Part shown: positions 51,212-60,982 of the stretch, one piece after another
How positions within the stretch are numbered: position 1 is the first letter of the stretch
How the letters are laid out: every line of letters begins with the position of its first letter
Assembly: GCF_016632365.1 (NCBI RefSeq)
Contig: NZ_JAEPBH010000002.1
Location: forward strand, 62,001-126,000
Direction: 5' to 3'
Length of the DNA stretch: 64,000 bases
Source: Tenebrionibacter intestinalis
GTDB lineage: Bacteria; Pseudomonadota; Gammaproteobacteria; Enterobacterales; Enterobacteriaceae
Translations under genes and position numbers: made by a program
Notes under the pieces: generated by a model
Database searches by the model: none
The model's input: the letters and a program-made list of their open reading frames with translations, nothing else
What the model was told of the DNA's origin: nothing

Positions 51212-53713
51212 ATGGCGGGGAATGACCGCGAACCGATTGGACGTAAAGGAAGGCCCGAACGTCCTGCAAAAGCGAAGACGGCCCGTCGTCGCCTCAGGGA
51301 AGAACACGATAACGATGAGTATGACCATTATGACGACGAGGGGAATATGCCACGCAAGGTAAAGAAAGGACGCCCGCCGCGTAAAAAGCGTAGCTGGCTG
51401 TGGTTTTTAATAAAACTGCTGATTGTGCTGGTGGTGGTCTTTATTGCCTACGGCGTTTATCTCGATCAGAAAATCCGCAGCCGTATTGACGGTAAAGTCT
51501 GGCAACTGCCGGCGGCGGTTTTCGGCCGTATGGTAAACCTTGAACCGGACATGCCGTACAGCAAAAACGAGATGGTAAAACTGCTCGAAGCCACTCAGTA
51601 TCGGCGGGTAGCGCGCATAACGCGCCCGGGCGAGTTCACAGTGCAGGGCAACAGCATCGATATACTGCGCCGACCGTTTGATTTCCCGGACAGTAAAGAA
51701 GGGCAGATTCGCGCGCGCCTGACGTTCAGCAGCGATCGTCTGGAGTCGATTAAAAACCTCGATACCGGCCGTGAATTTGGTTTCTTCCGCCTCGATCCGC
51801 GGCTTATCACCATGTTGTCATCGCCTAACGGCGAACAGCGCCTGTTCGTGCCGCGCGCCGGCTTCCCGGATCTGCTGGTGGATACGCTGGTCGCTACCGA
51901 AGACCGCCATTTTTATGAACATGACGGCATCAGCCTTTATTCTATCGGCCGCGCGTTTCTTGCCAATATGACCGCCGGACGCGCGGTGCAGGGCGGGAGT
52001 ACGCTAACCCAGCAGTTGGTTAAAAACCTGTTTCTGACCAACAAGCGCACGCTGTGGCGTAAGGCCAACGAAGCGTATATGGCGCTGATTATGGACGCGC
52101 GCTACGGCAAAGATCGCATTCTGGAACTGTATCTGAATGAGGTTTATCTCGGCCAGAGCGGCGACGATCAGATTCGCGGCTTTCCGCTCGCCAGCCTCTA
52201 CTATTTCGGCCGCCCGGTGGAAGAGCTGAGCCTCGATCAGCAGGCGCTGTTGGTGGGGATGGTAAAGGGCGCTTCTTTGTATAATCCGTGGCGTAACCCG
52301 AAGCTGGCGCTGGAGCGTCGTAACCTGGTGCTGCGTTTGCTGCAACAGCAAAAGATAATCGATCAGGAGCTGTATGATATGCTGAGCGCCCGCCCGCTGG
52401 GCGTGCAGCCGCGCGGCGGCGTGATTTCGCCGCAGCCGGCGTTTATGCAGATGGTGCGCCAGCAGTTGCACGACAGACTGGGCGACAAAGTAAAAGATCT
52501 CTCCGGCGTGAAAATCTTCACCACGTTTGACCCGTTAGCGCAGGATGCGGCGGAAAAAGCCGTCACCGAGGGTATTCCGGCGTTGATGAAGCAGCGTAAA
52601 CTCAGCGATCTTGAAAGCGCGATGGTGGTAGTCGATCGCTTTAGCGGCGAGGTACGCGCTATGGTAGGCAGCGCCAAACCCGAGTTTGCAGGCTACAACC
52701 GCGCCATGCAGGCGCGCCGCTCTATCGGTTCGCTGGCCAAGCCCGCAACCTACCTGACGGCCCTGAGCCAGCCGGATAAGTATCGCCTGAACACCTGGAT
52801 TGCTGACGCGCCGCTCTCCATTGCGCAGCCGGGCGGCAAAACCTGGTCGCCGCAAAATGACGATCGTCGCTTCAGCGGCCAGGTCATGCTGGTGGACGCC
52901 CTGACCCGCTCGATGAACGTGCCGACGGTAAACCTTGGTCTGTCGCTGGGGCTGGCGGCGGTTACCGATACCTGGGTTAAGCTTGGGGTGCCGAGAGAGC
53001 AACTGAAACCGGTACCGGCTATGTTGCTTGGCGCGTTGAACCTGACGCCGGTGGAAGTCGCGCAGGCGTTCCAGACCATTGCCAGCGGCGGCAACCGTGC
53101 GCCGATGTCGGCGTTGCGCTCAGTGATTGCCGAAGATGGCGCCGTGCTTTATCAGAGCTACCCGCAGGCTGAACGCGCGGTTGCGGCACAGGCGGCTTAT
53201 ATGACGCTATTTACCATGCAGCAGGTTATGCAGCGCGGTACGGGCCGCGCGCTGGGCGCTAAGTTTCCTAAATTGCACCTGGCCGGAAAAACCGGCACCA
53301 CCAACAATCAGGTAGATACCTGGTTTGCCGGTATTGATGGTAAGGAAGTCGTGATTACCTGGGTGGGGCGCGATAACAATCAGCCCACGCGCCTGTACGG
53401 CTCCAGCGGGGCGATGACGATTTATCAGCGTTACCTGAGCAACCAGTCGCCGATTCCGCTGGATCTGGTGGCGCCGGAAGATATCGTGGATATCGGCGTG
53501 GATAGCATGGGCACCTTCCAGTGCGGCGGCGGACAGCGCCAGCTACCGGTATGGACGACCAACCCCAGCGCGCTATGTCAGCAAAGCCAGCAGCAGGCTG
53601 AGGCGCGCAATCCGTTTAGCCAGTCTTCCGAGCAGCCGCCGCAGCCTGCGCAACAGCAGGAGAAAAGCGACGGCGTCGCAGGCTGGATTAAGGATATGTT
53701 TGGCGGCGATTAA
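51212..53713 (+). CDS. mrcB: Penicillin-binding protein 1B, bifunctional transglycosylase/transpeptidase
   Basis: PBP1b polymerises and cross-links peptidoglycan. Of 833 aa, a basic/acidic cytoplasmic tail is followed by one membrane span (about 60-82), a UB2H domain that binds LpoB, the glycosyltransferase ([12 protein letters not shown] with catalytic Glu, [12 protein letters not shown]), and the transpeptidase with SIGSLAKP (nucleophile Ser), SRSMN-like TRSMN and KTGTT. ATG 51212 matches the E. coli alpha start. Met46 (MPRKVKKG) coincides with the known internal start of the shorter gamma form. The C-terminal tail is Gln/Pro-rich. Confidence 0.97.
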   Translation: MAGNDREPIGRKGRPERPAKAKTARRRLREEHDNDEYDHYDDEGNMPRKVKKGRPPRKKRSWLWFLIKLLIVLVVVFIAYGVYLDQKIRSRIDGKVWQLPAAVFGRMVNLEPDMPYSKNEMVKLLEATQYRRVARITRPGEFTVQGNSIDILRRPFDFPDSKEGQIRARLTFSSDRLESIKNLDTGREFGFFRLDPRLITMLSSPNGEQRLFVPRAGFPDLLVDTLVATEDRHFYEHDGISLYSIGRAFLANMTAGRAVQGGSTLTQQLVKNLFLTNKRTLWRKANEAYMALIMDARYGKDRILELYLNEVYLGQSGDDQIRGFPLASLYYFGRPVEELSLDQQALLVGMVKGASLYNPWRNPKLALERRNLVLRLLQQQKIIDQELYDMLSARPLGVQPRGGVISPQPAFMQMVRQQLHDRLGDKVKDLSGVKIFTTFDPLAQDAAEKAVTEGIPALMKQRKLSDLESAMVVVDRFSGEVRAMVGSAKPEFAGYNRAMQARRSIGSLAKPATYLTALSQPDKYRLNTWIADAPLSIAQPGGKTWSPQNDDRRFSGQVMLVDALTRSMNVPTVNLGLSLGLAAVTDTWVKLGVPREQLKPVPAMLLGALNLTPVEVAQAFQTIASGGNRAPMSALRSVIAEDGAVLYQSYPQAERAVAAQAAYMTLFTMQQVMQRGTGRALGAKFPKLHLAGKTGTTNNQVDTWFAGIDGKEVVITWVGRDNNQPTRLYGSSGAMTIYQRYLSNQSPIPLDLVAPEDIVDIGVDSMGTFQCGGGQRQLPVWTTNPSALCQQSQQQAEARNPFSQSSEQPPQPAQQQEKSDGVAGWIKDMFGGD

Positions 53714-53766
53714 TTAACTAACCGGATAAACGAATGGAAAATGCCTGCTTATGCGCAGGCATTTAA

Positions 53767-54133
53767 GGTTAAGCGGCGCTCCGTTTACTTAAAGCCCTTT
53801 ATCAACGGTGAACGGGCAAAGCGGCCCGCTTTGCCCGCGCCTGCGGTAGCGTAAAGGCACCCTGCTTTGCGCCGCGCTCATGGCGGCCATCACCTGCGCC
53901 CGGTCCGTCCACTTGTCTCGCTGCTCCCCAATCCGCCATTGCGGGCGCTCTCGCCCTGTCTTCGCCTGCGGCTCCCTGATTTCAGCGGGCGTCAGCCCCC
54001 CATGCTGAAGTCTGCACGGATTAAACGCGAACAGGGATGCAAATAAAAAGTAAAAGGCCCCTAATCCAGACCTCAACGTGTCCTGGTTTTTTGCATTAAC
54101 AGAATCGTTATTCAAAGCTTGCTTAACTGACGG
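53767..54133 (+). repeat. Long intergenic repeat family R2, copy B
   Basis: Downstream of mrcB, before fhuA. The blocks are in the same order as copies A and C: AAGGTTAAGCGG opening, CTTAAAGCCC, GAACGGGCAAAGCGGCCCGC stem, CGCCTGCGG, CATTGCGGGCGCTCTCGCC, TCGCCTGCGG, TTAAACGCGAACAGGGATGC, then CTCAACGTGTCCTGG-TTTTTTGCATTAACAG-AATCGTTATTCA and CTTAACTGACGG. It fills most of the 679-base gap and has no conserved frame. The rest, 54134-54392, is the fhuA leader. Confidence 0.75.
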
Positions 54134-54335
54134 ATATTATGCGTCAGCAGACGAACTTTTTATGCCTGTTATGTGATTTAAAGAGCGTTTTCGTTACGTT
54201 ACGGCAAATAAAAAAAAAGAATTGTGAAGGTGGGGTTAAATTACTGGCGCAGAGCGGTTGAACCCTGCGCTGGCGGCGTCTGGCGCGCCAGCTTGTTCTT
54301 GAAAAGCAGGCTGCGTTTCGCCTATCATTCTTGCC

Positions 54336-54354
54336 CATAATAATAATTATCGTT
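54336..54354 (+). promoter_or_regulatory. Probable Fur box upstream of fhuA
   Basis: CATAATAATAATTATCGTT matches the 19-base Fur consensus GATAATGATAATCATTATC at 13 positions, 38 bases before the fhuA ATG. Iron-Fur repression of fhuACDB is established in E. coli. Confidence 0.7.
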
Positions 54355-54392
54355 TACGTTCTCAGTTCATTACTCCCTTAGAGAAAAATACA

Positions 54393-56651
54393 ATGGCGCT
54401 TTCCAATATCGGCCTGCCGGCCAACGCTTCTGTTTGTCGTCTTGCCGTGCTGATAGCCGCAGCGGTAGGCGGTATTTCCGTAACCGCCCGGGCGGCGGAC
54501 AACAAAGAAGACACCATCACCGTGACCGCCGGCGCGGCGGGCGTTGAGCAGGAAAGTGCGTGGGGGCCGTCTGCAACGATTGCCGCCAAACGTACGGCGA
54601 CGGCGACGAAAACCGATACCCCGATTGAGAAAACCCCCCAGTCGGTTTCTGTTGTCACCCGCGAAGAAATGCAGATGCGCCAGCCTGCATCGGTGAAAGA
54701 AGCGCTGGGCTATACGCCAGGCGTAAACGTCGGCACTCGCGGCGCGTCTAATTCTTACGATTTTGTGGTTATCCGCGGGTTTACCGCCAACGGCCTGAGT
54801 CAGAATAACTATCTGGATGGTCTGAAACTGCAGGGCGACTTTTATAATGATGCGGTTATCGACCCTTATATGCTGGAGCGCGCGGAGTTAATGCGCGGCC
54901 CGACGTCCGTGCTGTACGGAAAAAGTAGCCCGGGCGGCATCATTAATATGGTCAGCAAGCGTCCGGACGCGGACAGCATCCGTGAACTTCAGTTTAAAAT
55001 GGGGTCCGACAACCTGTTCCAGACCGGTATTGATTTTGGCGGCGCGCTGGATGATAACGGCGAATATGCATACCGCCTGACCGGCGTGGCGCGCTCCAGT
55101 AACGCCATGCAGACATATAAAAAAGAGCAACGTTACGCGGTTGCGCCATCCTTTACGTGGAGTCCGGATAGCGATACCCACCTTACCTTCCTGTCGTATT
55201 TCCAGAATGAACCGGATGTTGGTTACTATGGCTGGCTGCCGAAAGAGGGCACCGTTGAGACGTTGCCGAACGGCAAACGTCTGGGGCGCGATTTTAACGA
55301 AGGCGCCACGAACAATACCTACACGCGTAATGAGAAAATGGTCGGCTATGCTTTCGATCATGCGTTTAACGACACCTTTACCTTTCGCCAGAACCTGCGT
55401 TTTGCCGAAAATAAAACCTCGCAGAACAGCGTGTACGGCGTGGGCGTGTGCAGCGATGCCTATAACGCGGGCAACGCCCTGTGCAGCGCGTTGCCGGATG
55501 CGGAAAAAGGCCGCTATCTGGCGCGCAAATACGTAGCGGATAATGAAAAGCTGCAAAACTTCTCTGTTGACAGCCAGTTGCAAAGCAAATTCGCTACCGC
55601 TGATGTTAAGCACACGCTGTTGACGGGCGTTGACTTTATGCGCATGCGCAATGATATCGACGCCTGGTTCGGTTACGACGGCTCTGTGCCGCTGCTGGAT
55701 CTCAATAATCCGGTAACCGGCGATTTTGATTTTGGCAGCAAAGAAGCGGGGGTTTCCGGCCCGTATTCAGTGGTGAATAAGCAGCGCCAGGCCGGTATCT
55801 ACGTGCAGGATCAGGCCGAATGGAACAACGTTGTCTTTACCGTTGGCGGACGCTACGACTGGGTCAGGCAGGAAGCGGTAACTCGCGGCGAGACAAAGAG
55901 CATCTCTGCGCGTAGCGACAGCCAGTTTACCGGTCGGGCCGGGGTTAATTACCTGTTCGATAATGGTATTACCCCCTACCTGAGCTACAGCGAATCTTTT
56001 GAGCCTAATACCGGCGCATCGGCCAGCGGCCAGGCGTTTAAGCCATCTAAAGGCCGCCAGTACGAGGCGGGCGTGAAGTATGTGCCGAAGGATATGCCGG
56101 TTGTGGTGACGGGCGCGCTGTTCGAGCTGACTAAGTCTGACAACCTGATGGCGGATCCGGCGCCGAATCATGAGTTTTTCTCGATTCAGGGAGGGAAAGT
56201 CCGCACGCGTGGTCTGGAACTGGAGGCCAAAGCCGCAGTGAATGCCAATATTAACGTGACGGCGTCCTACACTTATACCGATGCGCAATACACCACAGAC
56301 ACCAAACTCAAGGGCAATACGCCAGAGCAGGTGCCTGAGCATATGGCTTCGCTTTGGGGCGATTACACCTTTTACGATGGCCCGCTTTCCGGCCTGACGC
56401 TGGGCGCTGGCGCGCGCTATGTGGGTTCTGCTTATGGTTCCCCGGACAACGCTTTTAAAGTGGGCAGCTACACGGTGGCGAACGCCGTCGTGAAATATGA
56501 TCTGGCGCGCCTGGGCATGAGCGGCTCCAGCGTTGCGCTAAATGTAAACAACCTGTTTGACCGCGAATATGTGGCAAGCTGTTTTCAGACCTACGGCTGC
56601 TTCTGGGGGGCCGAGCGTCAGGTGGTTGCGACCGCTACGTTCCGCTTCTGA
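54393..56651 (+). CDS. fhuA: Ferrichrome outer-membrane receptor FhuA
   Basis: FhuA is a TonB-dependent receptor for ferrichrome and, in E. coli, for phages T1, T5 and phi80, colicin M and microcin J25. The 752 aa comprise a signal peptide (about 1-34, ending ARAA), TonB box-like EDTITVTA, plug domain (about 55-195, with PQSVSVVTREEM and VLYGKSSPGGIINMVSKRP), and a 22-strand barrel ending in TATFRF (terminal Phe). A Cys pair in loop 4 (GVCSDAYNAGNALCSAL) and another in CFQTYGCFWG match E. coli. First gene of the fhuACDB operon. Confidence 0.97.
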   Translation: MALSNIGLPANASVCRLAVLIAAAVGGISVTARAADNKEDTITVTAGAAGVEQESAWGPSATIAAKRTATATKTDTPIEKTPQSVSVVTREEMQMRQPASVKEALGYTPGVNVGTRGASNSYDFVVIRGFTANGLSQNNYLDGLKLQGDFYNDAVIDPYMLERAELMRGPTSVLYGKSSPGGIINMVSKRPDADSIRELQFKMGSDNLFQTGIDFGGALDDNGEYAYRLTGVARSSNAMQTYKKEQRYAVAPSFTWSPDSDTHLTFLSYFQNEPDVGYYGWLPKEGTVETLPNGKRLGRDFNEGATNNTYTRNEKMVGYAFDHAFNDTFTFRQNLRFAENKTSQNSVYGVGVCSDAYNAGNALCSALPDAEKGRYLARKYVADNEKLQNFSVDSQLQSKFATADVKHTLLTGVDFMRMRNDIDAWFGYDGSVPLLDLNNPVTGDFDFGSKEAGVSGPYSVVNKQRQAGIYVQDQAEWNNVVFTVGGRYDWVRQEAVTRGETKSISARSDSQFTGRAGVNYLFDNGITPYLSYSESFEPNTGASASGQAFKPSKGRQYEAGVKYVPKDMPVVVTGALFELTKSDNLMADPAPNHEFFSIQGGKVRTRGLELEAKAAVNANINVTASYTYTDAQYTTDTKLKGNTPEQVPEHMASLWGDYTFYDGPLSGLTLGAGARYVGSAYGSPDNAFKVGSYTVANAVVKYDLARLGMSGSSVALNVNNLFDREYVASCFQTYGCFWGAERQVVATATFRF

Positions 56652-56706
56652 TTTACCTTCCCTCTCAGGGCGCGGTTTGCCGTGCCCTTTAACCTACTGG
56701 CGAGTT

Positions 56707-57504
56707 ATGCAGGATAAACTGAGCGTTCATGAGGCGACCTTTAGCCTTAACGATGTCACCTTTCGCGTGCCGGGACGCACGCTGCTGCACTCTCTTTCTT
56801 TAACCTTCCCTGCCGGTAAAGTGACCGGGCTTATCGGCCACAACGGTTCCGGCAAATCGACGCTGCTGAAGATGCTGGGTCGTCATCAGAAGCCGTCAGA
56901 AGGCGATATTGCGCTGGCCGGGCAGCCGTTGGATAGCTGGAGTAGCAAAGCTTTTGCGCGCGTAGCCGCCTACCTGCCGCAGCAGTTGCCTGCCGCAGAA
57001 GGCATGACCGTACGTGAACTGGTGGCCATTGGCCGCTACCCGTGGCACGGCGCGCTGGGCCGCTTTGGCGTGGCCGATCGCGAGAAAGTGGAAGAAGCCA
57101 TTGCCCTGGTTGGACTAAAACCTTTTGCTCACCGGCTGGTGGACAGCCTTTCCGGCGGCGAGCGTCAGCGCGCCTGGATTGCCATGCTGGTAGCGCAGGA
57201 CAGCCGCTGCCTGCTGCTTGATGAACCCACTTCCGCGCTCGACGTCGCCCATCAGGCGGAAGTACACGCGCTGATTCAGCGCCTCAGCCGTCAGCGCGGG
57301 TTGACGGTGATTGCCGTGTTGCACGATATCAATATGGCGGCGCGCTACTGCGACTGGATGGTGGCGCTGCGCGGCGGCGAAGTCATTGCACAGGGGACGC
57401 CCGGGCAATTAATGAACAGCGAAACGCTGGCGCAGATTTACGGCATCCCGATGGGAATTCTGCCGCATCCGTCGGGCGGTGCGCCGGTCAGTTTTGTCTG
57501 GTGA
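56707..57504 (+). CDS. fhuC: Ferric hydroxamate ABC transporter ATPase FhuC
   Basis: FhuC powers uptake of ferric hydroxamates through FhuB. The 265 aa, as in E. coli, have Walker A GHNGSGKST, Q-loop YLPQQLP, signature LSGGERQRA, Walker B CLLLDEPTSALD and the switch His in VLHDINMAARY. ATG 56707 (MQDKLSVHEATF) follows GGCGAGT; the frame extends 50 codons back into fhuA and is not used. 55 bases after fhuA. Confidence 0.97.
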   Translation: MQDKLSVHEATFSLNDVTFRVPGRTLLHSLSLTFPAGKVTGLIGHNGSGKSTLLKMLGRHQKPSEGDIALAGQPLDSWSSKAFARVAAYLPQQLPAAEGMTVRELVAIGRYPWHGALGRFGVADREKVEEAIALVGLKPFAHRLVDSLSGGERQRAWIAMLVAQDSRCLLLDEPTSALDVAHQAEVHALIQRLSRQRGLTVIAVLHDINMAARYCDWMVALRGGEVIAQGTPGQLMNSETLAQIYGIPMGILPHPSGGAPVSFVW

Positions 57505-57512
57505 GGCCGCAA

Positions 57513-58400
57513 ATGTTTGATTTCACGCTATCGCGCCGCCGGCTGCTGGCGCTTGCGGCGCTTTCGCCGCTACTGACGGCGCCGGGCGTCAGCCGCGCCG
57601 CAACGCCGGATTTGAGACGGATTGTCGCGCTGGAGTGGTTGCCTGTGGAGCTGCTGCTGGCGCTGGGCGTAATGCCGCTGGCCGTTGCCGACGCCCGAAA
57701 CTACCGCCTGTGGGTAGGGGAGCCGGCGCTGCCGCCAGAGGTTATTGACGTAGGCCTGCGCACGGAACCCAATCTTGAACTGCTAAGTCAGTTGCGTGCG
57801 TCGCTCATTGTCTACTCGGCAGGCTACGGTCCTTCGGTAGAGAAAATTGAGCGTATCGCGCCGGGCATGGGCATTCGCTTTAGCGACGGCTCGCGTCCGC
57901 TGAGCAGCGCCCGCCGCTCGCTGACAGAACTCGGAGAGCGGCTGGATTTGCGCCTGCGCGTTCGCGCGCATCTTAACCAGTTTGATGCCTTTATTGAGAG
58001 CGGCAAGACGCGTTTTGCGCCCTGGCGCGGCAGGCCAATTTTGCTGATGTCGTTAATGGATGCGCGCCATGCGCTTATTATTGGTAAAAACAGCCTGTTT
58101 CAGCAGGTCATGGATACGTTAGGGTTAGAAAACGCCTGGTCAGGCGAGGTGAATTTTTGGGGGAGCGCCGTAGTGGGGCTGGAGCGGCTGGCGGCGGTGG
58201 ACGCCGAACAGGTCGTCTGTTTTGCGCACGGCGACGACGCGCAGATGAGCCAGGTTGCCGCGACGCCGCTGTGGCAGGCGATGCCGTTTGTCCGTAAAGA
58301 CCGTTTTACCCGCGTGCAGCCGGTGTGGTTTTACGGCGCAACGCTGTCGGCCATGCATTTCTGCCGCGTGCTGGATAGGGCGCTGAGGGGGCATTCATGA
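57513..58400 (+). CDS. fhuD: Ferric hydroxamate-binding periplasmic protein FhuD
   Basis: FhuD delivers ferric hydroxamates to FhuB in the periplasm. The 295-aa precursor has a twin-arginine signal (LSRRRLLALAALSPLL), as known for E. coli FhuD, and a single long-helix binding fold: IVALEWLPVELLLALG, VDVGLRTEPNLELL-like IDVGLRTEPNLELL, and WFYGATLSAMHFCRVLD. ATG 57513 gives a leader of E. coli-like size. An alternative GTG at 57501 overlaps the fhuC stop (GTGA) and would favour coupling; I cannot decide between them. Overlaps fhuB by 4 bases. Confidence 0.95.
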   Translation: MFDFTLSRRRLLALAALSPLLTAPGVSRAATPDLRRIVALEWLPVELLLALGVMPLAVADARNYRLWVGEPALPPEVIDVGLRTEPNLELLSQLRASLIVYSAGYGPSVEKIERIAPGMGIRFSDGSRPLSSARRSLTELGERLDLRLRVRAHLNQFDAFIESGKTRFAPWRGRPILLMSLMDARHALIIGKNSLFQQVMDTLGLENAWSGEVNFWGSAVVGLERLAAVDAEQVVCFAHGDDAQMSQVAATPLWQAMPFVRKDRFTRVQPVWFYGATLSAMHFCRVLDRALRGHS

Positions 58401-60376
58401 AAGCCCCCTCATTCGCTTTCCCCGGCCTGTTGCTGGCAACCCTGTTTGCCGCGGCATTGCTGATGACGCTATACAACCTGACGGCACTGCTGCCGCGTGC
58501 GGCCTGGGGCCAGGCATGGCGGCAGCCGAATATCGATAATATACGCGAAATGCTGTTTTACTACAGCGCGCTACCCCGACTGGCGATTTCGCTGCTGGTG
58601 GGGGCCGGGCTTGGTCTGGCGGGCGTACTGTTCCAGCAGGTATTGCGTAATCCGCTGGCGGAACCGACTACGCTTGGCGTGGCGACCGGCGCGCAGCTTG
58701 GCGTGACGGTGGCGACGCTTTGGGCGCTGCCGCTGGCTTTTCAGCAAATCGCTGCGCTGGCGGGAGCGGGATTGGTGGCGCTACTGGTGTTTGGCGCTGC
58801 CTGGGGGAAGCGTCTGTCGCCCGTGACGCTAATTCTTGCAGGCCTGGTGATGAGCATGTATTGCGGTGCGCTAAACCAACTGCTGGCGATTTTTAACCAT
58901 GATGCTTTGCAAAATATGTTTCTGTGGAGCACAGGCACGCTAAACCAGACCGACTGGCGCAGCGTGAGCGCGCTGTGGCCGCGTTTGCTTGGCGCGTTAA
59001 TGCTGGTGTTGCTGATGCTGCGCCCGCTTACGCTGATGGGGCTTGATGACGGCGTGGCGCGTAATCTGGGGTTGGCGCTGTCGCTGGCGCGTTTGCTGGC
59101 CCTGACGCTGGCTGTCGCCATCAGCGCGCTGCTGGTGAACGCCGTCGGTATTGTGGGCTTTATCGGCCTGTTCGCGCCGCTGCTTGCCCGGATGTTCGGC
59201 GCGCGGCGTTTGCTGGCGCGCCTGGCGCTGGCTGCGGTTATCGGCGCGCTGATTCTCTGGCTGTCTGACCAGCTTATCGTCTGGCTGGCGACGGTCTGGC
59301 GTGAAATCTCCACCGGTACGGTGACGGCGCTGCTTGGCGCGCCGCTGCTGCTGTGGCTGCTGCCGCGTTTGCGTACCTCGCGTGAGCCGTCGATGTCTCA
59401 GGGCGAGAGTGTACGCCAGGAGCGCCGCCGCGTAGCGGCCAGTGCGCTGATCGGCGCCGGCCTGCTGTTGGCGCTGCTGGCAATCGCTCTGGTACTGGGG
59501 CGTGACGCCGTCGGCTGGCGCTGGGCCGATGCCGGTATGCTGACCGATTTGTGGCAGTGGCGCTGGCCGCGCGCGCTGGCGGCGCTGAGCGCCGGTATGA
59601 TGCTGGCGGCGGCAGGCTGCATTATTCAGCGCCTGACCGGCAACGATATGGCAAGCCCGGAAGTGCTGGGCATCAGCTCCGGCGCGGCGTTTGGCGTTGT
59701 GGTGATGCTGTTTCTGGTGCCGGGGGACGCTTTTGGTTGGCTGCTGCCGGCAGGCAGCCTCGGGGCGGCCATTACGCTGCTTGTTATCACCGTGGCGGGC
59801 GGGCGCGGCGGGTTTTCGCCTGAGCGTATGCTGCTGGCGGGGATGGCGCTCAGCACCGCGTTTACTATGCTGCTGATGCTGCTGCTTGCCAGCGGCGATC
59901 CGCGTATGGCGACGCTGCTGACGTGGATTTCCGGTTCTACCTATAATGTCAGCGGCGAACGGGCGCTGCGTACCGCAGGGGTGATGGCGCTGCTGTTGGC
60001 GCTTACGCCGCTGTGTCGGCGCTGGTTACAGGTGCTGGCGCTGGGCGGGGCGACGGCGAGGGGGGTCGGTATTGCCCTGACGCCGGTGCGCATAACGCTA
60101 TTGCTGCTGGCCGCTACGTTAACGGCTGCCGCTACGCTGACCATCGGACCGCTCAGCTTTGTGGGGCTGATGGCTCCGCACATCGCCCGTATGCTTGGCT
60201 TTCGCCGCTCGCTGGCGCAGCTTATCATCGCCGCGCTGCTGGGCGGCGCGTTGATGGTGGCGGCCGACTGGTGCGGGCGTATGATTTTATTTCCGGATCA
60301 GATCCCGGCCGGCTTGCTGGCGACCTTTATCGGCGCGCCGTATTTTGTGTTGTTACTGCGCAGACAGGGAAAGTAA
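58397..60376 (+). CDS. fhuB: Ferric hydroxamate ABC transporter permease FhuB
   Basis: This 659-aa integral membrane protein is made of two fused FecCD-type permease halves (about 1-335 and 345-659), roughly 20 spans in total, as in E. coli (660 aa). Each half shows the FecCD repeats: LAGVLFQQVLRNPLAEPTTLG and GCIIQRLTGNDMASPEVLG, then VGFIGLFAPLLARM and VGLMAPHIARML. It receives hydroxamates from FhuD and is energised by FhuC. Coupled to fhuD by an ATGA overlap. Last gene of the operon. Confidence 0.97.
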   Translation: MKAPSFAFPGLLLATLFAAALLMTLYNLTALLPRAAWGQAWRQPNIDNIREMLFYYSALPRLAISLLVGAGLGLAGVLFQQVLRNPLAEPTTLGVATGAQLGVTVATLWALPLAFQQIAALAGAGLVALLVFGAAWGKRLSPVTLILAGLVMSMYCGALNQLLAIFNHDALQNMFLWSTGTLNQTDWRSVSALWPRLLGALMLVLLMLRPLTLMGLDDGVARNLGLALSLARLLALTLAVAISALLVNAVGIVGFIGLFAPLLARMFGARRLLARLALAAVIGALILWLSDQLIVWLATVWREISTGTVTALLGAPLLLWLLPRLRTSREPSMSQGESVRQERRRVAASALIGAGLLLALLAIALVLGRDAVGWRWADAGMLTDLWQWRWPRALAALSAGMMLAAAGCIIQRLTGNDMASPEVLGISSGAAFGVVVMLFLVPGDAFGWLLPAGSLGAAITLLVITVAGGRGGFSPERMLLAGMALSTAFTMLLMLLLASGDPRMATLLTWISGSTYNVSGERALRTAGVMALLLALTPLCRRWLQVLALGGATARGVGIALTPVRITLLLLAATLTAAATLTIGPLSFVGLMAPHIARMLGFRRSLAQLIIAALLGGALMVAADWCGRMILFPDQIPAGLLATFIGAPYFVLLLRRQGK

Positions 60377-60410
60377 CGCTATTTTCCAGCAAAAAGCGCC
60401 GGTCGCGTAG

Positions 60411-60798
60411 GGTTAAGCGGATGTTTCGTTCACTTAAAGCCCGATTACACGGGGGGCGCCAACGGTGAATGAACAATGGGCAAAGTGGGCCGCAGCGGCC
60501 CACTTTGCAAACGCCTGCGATAATGCAAAGGCATCATTGCTTCGCGGCGCGCTTACCTTGCGATCAACAGCCTGGCCGGCTTGACGTTCTGCCTCTTTTC
60601 GCCCCAGCCGCATTGCGGGCGCTGTGTCACTGTTTTCGCCTGCGGTTGCCGGGCTTCAGCCCTCGCGCGGTCAGCCTGTATATGTTAAAAGCGAACAAAA
60701 AGGCTGATTAAATAAAAAAAACCCACTAACCGGATCTCAACCTGTCATGTTTTTTGCCTTAACGGAGTCGTGATTTTCAAACATCTTAACTGACCGGC
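60411..60798 (+). repeat. Long intergenic repeat family R2, copy C
   Basis: Found in the fhuB/hemL convergent gap, same orientation as copies A and B. It opens GGTTAAGCGGATGTTTCGTT-CACTTAAAGCCCGAT. A perfect inverted repeat GCAAAGTGGGCCG-CAG-CGGCCCACTTTGC (60480-60508) follows, then CGCCTGCG.TAATGCAAAGGCATCA, GCGGGCGCTG, TTCGCCTGCGGTTGCCGGGC, TGTTAAAAGCGAAC and TTTTTTGCCTTAAC-GGAGTCGTGATT, and it closes CTTAACTGACCGGCG. Apparent frames in it are not conserved. The remaining gap to hemL holds a hairpin at 60841-60871. Confidence 0.75.
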
Positions 60799-60840
60799 GT
60801 TACGCCGGGCGCTCAGGCGTTTTCCGGGCAAGGCTGCGGC

Positions 60841-60871
60841 GGTGAAGGACGCGTGGATGCGTCCTTTCACC
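60841..60871 (-). terminator. Hairpin downstream of hemL
   Basis: GGTGAAGGACGC and GCGTCCTTTCACC pair (one bulge) around a GTGGAT loop, about 110 bases after the hemL stop. No strong T-run follows on the hemL strand, so termination is only likely. Confidence 0.45.
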
Positions 60872-60982
60872 CGACTGGCGGCGAGTCAGCCCCGCTTTTC
60901 CGCCCAACGTAGGGCGGAGGCCGCGTCCTTAGCCCTGAGCGGGCGGCGACAGACCTCACGCGGCCTTGTTATGGCATGATGC

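Noticed and set aside
60013-60711. Plus-strand frames at the end of fhuB and in the following repeat (151 and 80 aa)
   Set aside because: The first is a shifted shadow of fhuB running into repeat R2; the second lies in R2 and is not conserved in the other copies.
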